From positions 28,158-92,157 of the forward strand of contig NZ_JBHYDW010000002.1 of NCBI RefSeq assembly GCF_051860475.1: DNA of 64,000 nt. The letters run 5' to 3'. Each line of letters begins with the position of its first letter. Positions within the stretch are counted from its first letter, which is position 1. Both the position numbers and the translations under genes were made by a program. The stretch comes from Elioraea sp051860475 (lineage in GTDB: Bacteria > Pseudomonadota > Alphaproteobacteria > Acetobacterales > Acetobacteraceae). Shown here piece by piece: positions 57,128 through 64,000 of the stretch. The notes below the pieces were generated by a model. That model worked only from the letters and a program-made list of their open reading frames with translations, was not told the DNA's origin and did no database searches.

Positions 57128-58213
57128 TCAAAGATACTTGTAGTCCAGCCTGCGCATCCGCGCGTAGGCATCATCGGTGATCGCCGACTGCTCCATCAGC
57201 GCAGCGCGTGCCTTCACGAAGCTCTCGACCGTCTTCTTGGTCAAGGCATCGCCCGAGTCGCGCAGTTCGCTCAGCACCTCGCCGGCGGCGCTGCCGAGCG
57301 CGATCGCGATCTCGTCGGGCAGCATCTTCACCTGCACGCCGAACTCGGTCACCAGCCGCTGCATCGCCGGAATGTTCAGGGACTCGAAATCCGCGGCGAC
57401 CTGATCGTAGTCGGCCTGGATCGCGACCTCGATCATGCGCTTGAAGTCGTTCGGCAGCGCATCGTATTTGCGCTTGTCCACCGAGCACTCGGCGGCGAGG
57501 CCCGGCTCGATCACCGATGGCCAGTAGTAGAACTTCGCGGCCTGGTGGAAGCCGAGCGCCAGGTCCGTGACGGGACCGACGAACTCCGCGGCGTCGAGCG
57601 CACCCGACTGGAGGTTGGGCAGGATCTCGCCCGCGCCGAGGTTGACCACCGCTACGCCGATCCGACGCCAGCATTCGCCGCCGAGGCCCGGGGTGCGGAA
57701 CTTGAGCCCGCGTACATCGGCGACCGTGTTGATCTCCTTGCGGAACCATCCGGCGCCCTGCACGCCGGTGTCGGCCGCCATGAAGCCCTTCAGGTTGAAC
57801 TGGGCGTAGATTTCGTCCCAGATCTCCTGTCCGCCCATGTTGCGGATCCAGGCGCGCAGCTCCTTCGAGGTCATACCCATCGGCACGCCGGTGAAGAAGT
57901 TCAGCCCGCGGTTCCGGTTCTGCCAGTAGTATGCGGCGCTGTGCATCATCTCCGCACCGCCTTGCGTCACCGCATCGAACACGCCGAGCGGCGGGACGAG
58001 CTGGCCGGCGGCGAAGACCTGGATGGTGAACCGTCCGCCCGACATCTCGCCGACGCGCCGCGCGATCCGTTCGGCACCGACGCCGAGGCCGGGAAACCCG
58101 CGCGGCCAGGAGGTGACCATGCGCCACTGCACACGGCCCTGGGCGATCGCGGGTGTCGCGAGCGTGGTCGCCGCCGCGCCGGCGCCGGCAGCAAAAAGGA
58201 TACGACGCTTCAT
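57128..58213 (-). CDS. TRAP transporter DctP-type receptor (TakP-like)
   Basis: The 361-residue receptor begins with a Tat-type signal (MKRRILFAAGAGAAATTLAT then PAIAQ). The mature core has QWRMVTSWPRGFPGLGVGAE, RFTIQVFAAGQLVPPLGVFD, the DctP signature NTVADVRGLKFRTPGLGGEC and ALDAAEFVGPVTDLALGFHQ. The Trp/Tyr-rich pocket resembles receptors for 2-oxo acids. No DctQM membrane genes are adjacent, so it is an orphan receptor here. It converges with the CMD-like gene across a G-rich repeat. Confidence 0.92.
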   Translation of the reverse strand: MKRRILFAAGAGAAATTLATPAIAQGRVQWRMVTSWPRGFPGLGVGAERIARRVGEMSGGRFTIQVFAAGQLVPPLGVFDAVTQGGAEMMHSAAYYWQNRNRGLNFFTGVPMGMTSKELRAWIRNMGGQEIWDEIYAQFNLKGFMAADTGVQGAGWFRKEINTVADVRGLKFRTPGLGGECWRRIGVAVVNLGAGEILPNLQSGALDAAEFVGPVTDLALGFHQAAKFYYWPSVIEPGLAAECSVDKRKYDALPNDFKRMIEVAIQADYDQVAADFESLNIPAMQRLVTEFGVQVKMLPDEIAIALGSAAGEVLSELRDSGDALTKKTVESFVKARAALMEQSAITDDAYARMRRLDYKYL

Positions 58214-58299
58214 GAGAATCTGCCTCCCTGAGGACGGATGCGGGCTTGCTGCCCGCCTGGGGCCAAGACTTAGCCGAAGCCCCGACCGGGCGGAAGCGG

Positions 58300-58731
58300 C
58301 TACCAGGCGCGGCCGGCGAACCCCACGAGCACCAGCGCAACCAGCAGCATCTGCGCGAGGTTGATCGCCACCGACAGCGCATGCAGTCGCGTGAAAGGCC
58401 GCTTCGCGCTCGCATCCCCTGCCAGTTCCGCATCGCGGTAGGCGTTGATGCGTGGCATCAGCGCCTGGTGCGCGAACACGAAGCCCGCGGTCACCGTCGC
58501 CAGCACAATCGCCGCCTCCCACGCAACCGGGACGAGTGCGATCGCGGCCGCGCCGGCCATTCCGGTGCCCCAGACGTAGTAGACGGGAAACAGCCGGCGC
58601 AGGAACGCCCCTGCGGCCTTCGCCTCCAGCGCGCGGAACACGGTCGGCGCGACCACGAAGGCGAAGAACACCATGCCGCCCAGGAGCAGCGCGGTCGCGA
58701 ACAGCGCGGTGCCGGCGGCGATTCCCTGCAT
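58300..58731 (-). CDS. DUF4149 membrane protein
   Basis: The 143-residue protein has four hydrophobic segments, as in the DUF4149/TMEM205 family. GTALFATALLLGGMVFFAFVVAP is the first span, with the family-like sequence APTVFRALEAKAAGAFLRRLFP after it. The last span is SVAINLAQMLLVALVLVGFA. The function is unknown. It is separated by five bases from the SDR gene upstream, so it is probably in that operon. Confidence 0.85.
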   Translation of the reverse strand: MQGIAAGTALFATALLLGGMVFFAFVVAPTVFRALEAKAAGAFLRRLFPVYYVWGTGMAGAAAIALVPVAWEAAIVLATVTAGFVFAHQALMPRINAYRDAELAGDASAKRPFTRLHALSVAINLAQMLLVALVLVGFAGRAW

Positions 58732-58736
58732 CGACG

Positions 58737-59432
58737 TCAGACCGAGCGCGTGATGCCGCCGTCGACGCGCAGGCTCTGGCCGGTGATGTAGGAGGCGTCC
58801 GGCGAGAGCAGGAAGGCGACCGCGGCGGCGATCTCCTCGACGCGCGCGTAGCGTCCCATCGGGACGCGCGCCTTGCGCGCCTCCTTCTCCGGCAGCGAGT
58901 CGGTAAAGCCCGGCAGCACTGCGTTCATTCGGATGCCCTCGGCCGCGTGCTCGTCGGCATAGAGCTTCAGGTAGGCGGAGAGCGCGGCGCGCAAGGTGCT
59001 CATGGGAAAATCGGGCTCGGGCTCGAAGGCGGCGTAGGAGCTGATCGCCACCACCGATCCGCCGCCAGCGGCACGCAGATGCGGCGTCACCAACCGCGCG
59101 ATCCGCACCAGCGGCAGGAAGGTCATGGCGAAGCCGGTGGACCAGTCCGCGTCGGTCAGGTCGAGCAGCCGGCCCTTCGGCGGATGGCCGACATTCACCA
59201 CCGCCGCGTCGAGCCGGCCGAAGCGGGCGACCGTCGTCTCGACCAGCCAGGCGAGGTCGGCGGGCTCGGTCACCGACCCGCGCACCGCAACCCCGCCGAG
59301 CTCCTGCGCCAGCGCCGCAACCCCCTCGCCGGGCGAGAGCAGCCCGAGCGCGTAGCCGTCGGCGGCGAGGCGGCGCGCGATCGCCGCACCGATGCCGCGC
59401 CCGGCGGCGGTGACGATCGCGACGCGCGTCAT
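58737..59432 (-). CDS. SDR family protein lacking the catalytic Tyr and Lys
   Basis: The 231-residue protein has the short-chain dehydrogenase Rossmann fold: VTAAGRGIGAAIARRLAADG is the NAD(P) loop and NVGHPPKGRLL replaces the usual NNAG motif. Ser131/Ser132 in AISSYAAFEP stand at the catalytic Ser. Where YxxxK is expected the sequence is FPMSTLRAAL, which puts Met144 and Arg148 in place of Tyr and Lys. It therefore probably does not work as a normal SDR dehydrogenase. It sits one base after the ahcY gene on the same strand. Confidence 0.87.
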   Translation of the reverse strand: MTRVAIVTAAGRGIGAAIARRLAADGYALGLLSPGEGVAALAQELGGVAVRGSVTEPADLAWLVETTVARFGRLDAAVVNVGHPPKGRLLDLTDADWSTGFAMTFLPLVRIARLVTPHLRAAGGGSVVAISSYAAFEPEPDFPMSTLRAALSAYLKLYADEHAAEGIRMNAVLPGFTDSLPEKEARKARVPMGRYARVEEIAAAVAFLLSPDASYITGQSLRVDGGITRSV

Positions 59433-59433
59433 G

Positions 59434-60849
<1,416 letters not shown>

Positions 60850-60932
60850 CGGCGGCGGTCCTTTTCCGGGAATGCGCCGCCGCCTAGCACGCAGCCGGGC
60901 GGAAGGCCAGTGCGGAGCGTCTCACCTCCCGG

Positions 60933-61550
60933 TCAGGGACCGGTCGGGCCGCCCGCTGCGGCACGAGCGCGCTTGCCGGCGCGCCGGCGCTTCGCGATCT
61001 GCCCGATCCGGACCCGCACGGCGAGGTCGCCGATGTCGTCGGGATCGTAGGCACCGCCGTACCAGGCGATGACCTCCTTGTGCCGCCGGTGGCGGGGGTT
61101 GGTGGCGGCCTTGAGGAACTCCAGGTAGCCGGGCGGGCCGCCGACATCCTCGGGCGGGCCGCGCCGTGCCCCGTCGACGAGGCGCGGATAGGCGACGCCC
61201 GGTGCGCCCTCCTCCACCGCCTCGACCGTGATCAGGTGCTCCCAGTCATCGCCGAAATCGCAGACATAGGTGAAGCGCGTGACCCCGCGATCGACGAGCG
61301 AGGCCAGTTTCGCGACGCGCGCACGCAGGGTCCTGCGGCCGTCGAACCCGAACGACGCGGAGTCGTCGTAGATCGTCTCGCCGACGTGGAACGCGTAGAG
61401 GTGGTAGTCCTGCCAGCCCATCGCGGCCTGGACGACGTCGTGAAGCCCCTTGAGGGTGAGGCCGAGCGGCACCTCGACCCGCCGCCAGATGCTGGGGGCG
61501 ATGTCCGCGAGCTCGATGCGGAGCCGCGCGATCCGTTCGCTGCCGCTCAT
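60933..61550 (-). CDS. Plasmid pRiA4b ORF-3 family protein
   Basis: This 205-residue protein carries the pRiA4b ORF-3-like domain: RLRIELADIAPSIWRRVEVP at the start, then LHDVVQAAMGWQDYHLYAF, FTYVCDFGDDWEHLITVEAV and GPPEDVGGPPGYLEFLKAA. The family occurs on plasmids and near mobile DNA; its function is not known. The basic C-terminus (AKRRRAGKRARAA) may bind nucleic acid. It is the last normal-GC gene before the DUF4157 insertion and 83 bases upstream of ahcY. Confidence 0.88.
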   Translation of the reverse strand: MSGSERIARLRIELADIAPSIWRRVEVPLGLTLKGLHDVVQAAMGWQDYHLYAFHVGETIYDDSASFGFDGRRTLRARVAKLASLVDRGVTRFTYVCDFGDDWEHLITVEAVEEGAPGVAYPRLVDGARRGPPEDVGGPPGYLEFLKAATNPRHRRHKEVIAWYGGAYDPDDIGDLAVRVRIGQIAKRRRAGKRARAAAGGPTGP

Positions 61551-61626
61551 GGGCCGAATCTGCCATTGCCGCGGGCCGCACTCCAGACCCGCATGCGCCC
61601 GTCAGCCGCGCCCCGGCAGCACCCCC

Positions 61627-61683
61627 GTCCACCATCGCAGGCGCGAGGCCGGGATCGTTCGCCGGATCGCAACGCGCGGTCAC
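61627..61683 (-). repeat. Diverged duplicate of the pcaB 3' end (left copy)
   Basis: These 57 bases match 63555-63611, inside the end of pcaB, at 48 of 57 positions by my alignment. The reverse-strand reading TARCDPANDPGLAPAMVD corresponds to AARCDPANYLGLAPAMVD of pcaB. It is not part of an intact gene. It marks the left edge of the segment carrying the DUF4157 gene. Confidence 0.75.
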
Positions 61684-61710
61684 TTGTCCTCTCCGCCGTT
61701 CGTCCTGCTG

Positions 61711-63249
61711 CTACCACTTGAAGTAGATATTGTCCGACTCGCCCCTCGAGCGGGTGACATAGGCGTTCAATTTCACCCGGCGCTGATTGCCGGCCCCACT
61801 GATCATGTCCTTCGCGGTGCCCTTCGCGAGATGATCCAGCGCGCCATCGATGCGCTCGTGGAGCCCCTTCAGTGCCTGGATGACATCCTCGTCGGTGGCG
61901 TCCGGGCCCGCGAAGGAATGGTGTATGAGGTCGGTGCACACTTTGAAGCGGTTCACGAATTCTGCGGCCTCCTGGTCGGTCATCTTTCCGCCCAGTCCAT
62001 GGGCGATCTTAATCAGCTCGGGATCAAGGCTGTTCAGGAAACCGTCCTTCGTCGTGGTGTCCTTCAAGATCTGCGTGAGGTGCCGCTTTTCCACTGCCGT
62101 GAACCGGGTGCTGTTGGCGCCGAGGATCGTCCGGCACCGCTCTTTTGCACTCTTGCACGATTTCGCGGGTTTCCGCATCTGCCTGGGCGGAATGCGCCCG
62201 TCGGGCTTGATCAGCACCATACGCTGGTAGCGGTCGGGATAGTGCGCCAAAGTCTTGTCCACACATTTCGACTTCGACGTCGGGATCACATTCTCCTTTC
62301 CCTTTGCGGTGAGCTTGCTTCGGAAGTAGGTCTCGGCCGATTCGGCCCGGTCATAGGCGAGCTGGCAGTTCCCGCCCTTGTAGCTCGTGTTGCGAGGATC
62401 CGCATAACCCTCGAAGAGAAGCTTGACGGCAGGCAGCAGGGAACCTTCCCAGGCATTAATCGCATCCGCGATGCGTTTCAGCGCCCGTTTGTCGTCTTCG
62501 GTGAGGTCCGTCTTGTTGGTGGCGAAGAACACCTGCCCGATGACGTCGGCGTCAGCGTGCGGTGTCGACCAGCTTTCCGCCTGGTCGGGCGGCGTCTTGC
62601 CCTTCTTTTGACGCGCCACGATATCGCTGCCCGCCCGATCCACCGTCGACGTGGACAGATCTGGGCCGCTACGCTGCTGCACGACGTGCACCAACTCGTG
62701 CGCCAGAAGCCGCCTGCCCGACGGGCTCTCCAATGAGGGTGCATCGCTTCCGAGCACCACGTGCCTGCCGACCGTGTACGCCAGCGCGTTCATTGCGTAA
62801 GCGGATGCAGCCGCCGGCCCATTCGAGTGGACCCGCACGCCGCTGAAGTCATGGCCGAACCGGGGCTCGAACCAGGCACGCGCGCACCAGTCCAGCGGCT
62901 TGCCCGAATCGCGGACGACGTCGGTGACGCCGGCGGCGTCGGGGTCGATCTCGACGCCGGCCATCCCGGTTGCGCGCTGGACCGGCGCAACCCGCGAGCA
63001 TTCGGCGCATGCCGAATTCGATTGGGAGGCTAGGGACGCATTGCCGCGTCGTGTTGGCGGGATCGCTGAAGAGCCCGTCATGCCGAGAACCCGCGCTGCG
63101 ATGCGGTCAGCCTCCTGCTCCAACACATCGCCAGGCTGGGTCACTCTCAGCGGCCAATGCGACACGCCGAGTGAACGGGGCGTCCAACTGTTGTCACCGC
63201 ACCCGGACGTCCGGTTGCTCGACGCTTGTCGGCCAACGAACGCGCGCAT
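61711..63249 (-). CDS. DUF4157 (eCIS-core type) metallopeptidase-like protein with OmpA-like domain
   Basis: The 512-residue protein has a DUF4157 domain with HELVHVVQQRSG at about 184-195, a HExxH zinc motif found in extracellular contractile injection system (eCIS) cargo and related secreted proteins. Before it lie VLEQEADRIAARVLG and GVRVHSNGPAAASAYAMNAL, also typical. An OmpA-like stretch, VFFATNKTDLTEDDKRALKR then LLFEGYADPRNTSYKGGNCQ, starts near 240. The C-terminal 150 residues, Lys-rich with several Cys, match nothing I know and could be the effector. G+C is about 58% in a counted line (62041-62100), so it was acquired. AGGGAGGG precedes the ATG. No eCIS tube or sheath genes are here. 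Confidence 0.8.
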   Translation of the reverse strand: MRAFVGRQASSNRTSGCGDNSWTPRSLGVSHWPLRVTQPGDVLEQEADRIAARVLGMTGSSAIPPTRRGNASLASQSNSACAECSRVAPVQRATGMAGVEIDPDAAGVTDVVRDSGKPLDWCARAWFEPRFGHDFSGVRVHSNGPAAASAYAMNALAYTVGRHVVLGSDAPSLESPSGRRLLAHELVHVVQQRSGPDLSTSTVDRAGSDIVARQKKGKTPPDQAESWSTPHADADVIGQVFFATNKTDLTEDDKRALKRIADAINAWEGSLLPAVKLLFEGYADPRNTSYKGGNCQLAYDRAESAETYFRSKLTAKGKENVIPTSKSKCVDKTLAHYPDRYQRMVLIKPDGRIPPRQMRKPAKSCKSAKERCRTILGANSTRFTAVEKRHLTQILKDTTTKDGFLNSLDPELIKIAHGLGGKMTDQEAAEFVNRFKVCTDLIHHSFAGPDATDEDVIQALKGLHERIDGALDHLAKGTAKDMISGAGNQRRVKLNAYVTRSRGESDNIYFKW

Positions 63250-63533
63250 GACGCCCTCCCTTGCCTACGGTCAGGATCGCCCGCCTGCCTTCACTCGCAG
63301 CGCCCGCAACCCTATGCGCAGAAATGCGCGCGTCGGTGACGCCGGCCACAACGGTGTGCACAACGCCACCGAGTGCTCGTTTTGATTCCGGAAGTACATC
63401 GGGCGGCATTATGATTGGCACGGACTGCCTCTCCCTCAGCTGCGCCTCAGCCGTGGCACACGTGGCCGCCATCACTTGATGGGTCTGATCAAAACTCAAT
63501 CCTACGCGAAAGCCCGTCGCATGCCCAGTCCGG
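63250..63533. other. Leader region of the DUF4157 gene
   Basis: I see no secure gene in these 284 bases. A 92-residue minus-strand frame (start 63472) overlaps the DUF4157 start, but I do not trust it. The composition is lower in GC than pcaB, so this is the right part of the insertion. Confidence 0.5.
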
Positions 63534-64000
63534 CTACCGCCCGGCCAGAAGCCGGTCCACCATCGCCGGGGCGAGGCCAAGATAGTTCGCCGGGTCGCAC
63601 CGCGCCGCCACGGCATCCGCCCCGCCGAGCGCCTCGACGACCTCCGGAACCGCCGCCAACGCCTCGGCGAGCGGGATGTCGCGCGCGAGTGCGGCGCGGC
63701 AGGCCGCGTACACCACGTCGTGCGCGCGCTGCCGCCCGAGCGCGGGGGCTGCCGCCATCATCACCGCCTCGGCGACGATCAGCCCGCGCGAAAGGTCGAG
63801 ATTCGCGCGCATCCGGTCGGGATGCACCTCCAGCCCTGCCAGCATGTCCTTCGCCTGGGCGAGGCAGCCGGCAGCGAGGATGAACGCCTCCGGGACGGCA
63901 AGCCACTCGAGATGCCACGGGCCCGTTGCGCGCTCGAAATCGGCCAGCATCGCATCGAGCCCCAGACCCACACGCTGGCGCACTGCCTTTGCCGTGGCCA
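63534..64000 (-). CDS. pcaB: 3-carboxy-cis,cis-muconate cycloisomerase, C-terminal part (5' off window)
   Basis: This is the last part of a fumarase/aspartase superfamily enzyme whose start lies beyond the right edge. RATGPWHLEWLAVPEAF and MRANLDLSRGLIVAEAVMMA, then RAHDVVYAACRAAL, match PcaB of the protocatechuate branch of the beta-ketoadipate pathway. Argininosuccinate or adenylosuccinate lyase would read differently here. The end ARCDPANYLGLAPAMVDRLL is partly repeated at 61627-61683. The rest of the pca operon, if present, is outside the window. The fragment is intact to its stop at 63534. Confidence 0.85.
   Translation of the reverse strand, partial: ATAKAVRQRVGLGLDAMLADFERATGPWHLEWLAVPEAFILAAGCLAQAKDMLAGLEVHPDRMRANLDLSRGLIVAEAVMMAAAPALGRQRAHDVVYAACRAALARDIPLAEALAAVPEVVEALGGADAVAARCDPANYLGLAPAMVDRLLAGR
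63555..63611 (-). repeat. pcaB 3' end (right copy of the flanking direct repeat)
   Basis: This is the genuine pcaB end, 84% identical over 57 bases to 61627-61683 and in the same orientation. The DUF4157 gene lies between the two copies. Confidence 0.75.

Noticed and set aside
60850..60932. Possible SAH riboswitch upstream of ahcY
   Set aside because: The leader is short and lacks the conserved GAGGAGCG/CUGC and AGGCUCGG-like elements.
63194..63472. 92-residue minus-strand frame just before the DUF4157 gene
   Set aside because: It overlaps the DUF4157 start by more than 50 bases, has no clear ribosome site and no recognisable motif.

Overview
This 64 kb window is chromosomal DNA from a very GC-rich (about 70%) alphaproteobacterium. 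The gene set and orders (hrcA divergent from rph-rdgB, grpE/dnaK/dnaJ close by, secA divergent from a parvulin and argJ, TrmFO, isocitrate lyase beside a short-chain-fatty-acid type regulator, many Tat-type solute receptors) fit Rhodospirillales/Acetobacteraceae. This placement is an inference from gene content, not a phylogenetic result. The sequence is a draft: a 10-base N gap lies at 7918-7927, and the 100 bases right of it look foreign.

Layout. 1-2033: two ATPases of a peptide-type ABC importer, the first cut by the window edge. 2034-2220: a nested inverted repeat between convergent genes. 2221-4185 (-): parE. 4262-5525 (+): a bicarbonate transporter (SbtA type) with its PII-like partner (SbtB type). 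5531-8966 (-): dps, a kelch propeller protein, and an mhqD/mhqO-like hydrolase and ring-cleaving dioxygenase pair broken by the gap. 9202-11811 (+): a frameshifted membrane protein with 81-bp repeats and a TAXI receptor. 11816-16409: MFS exporter, trmFO, aminotransferase, lipoprotein. 16462-19691: aceA divergent from its probable regulator. 19860-22366: three consecutive lipoprotein genes including an M48 protease. 22415-25462: a PHP(EndoQ-like)-UvrD fusion. 25581-34238: GNAT, dnaJ, dnaK, grpE, cupin, hrcA, rph, rdgB. 34239-35316: hairpins and a PEP-CTERM protein.

35568-42687 is a catabolic block: LysR regulator with a palindromic operator, divergent from hyuA-hyuB, a Bug-type receptor and a PhnW-like transaminase. 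Facing it, 42739-47521 (-) is a tightly overlapping flavoenzyme operon resembling HcnABC/opine-oxidase complexes, plus two further FAD proteins. Together these probably import and oxidise a nitrogenous organic acid or N-substituted amino acid (inference).

47633-60849 is mostly housekeeping: secA, parvulin, argJ, a broken IS110 remnant, ctpA, divergent polysaccharide deacetylase, rppH, a carboxymuconolactone decarboxylase-like protein, a TRAP receptor, DUF4149 protein, an SDR lacking the usual Tyr/Lys, and ahcY. 60933-64000 holds a pRiA4b ORF-3 protein, then a lower-GC insertion carrying a DUF4157/OmpA-like protein. That insertion lies between two diverged copies of the 3' end of pcaB; the proper pcaB runs off the right edge.

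The points most worth following are the EndoQ-like/UvrD fusion, the pcaB-flanked DUF4157 island, the ATC start of the aceA regulator, and the flavoenzyme operon with a mini FAD protein. I saw no rRNA, tRNA or CRISPR array.
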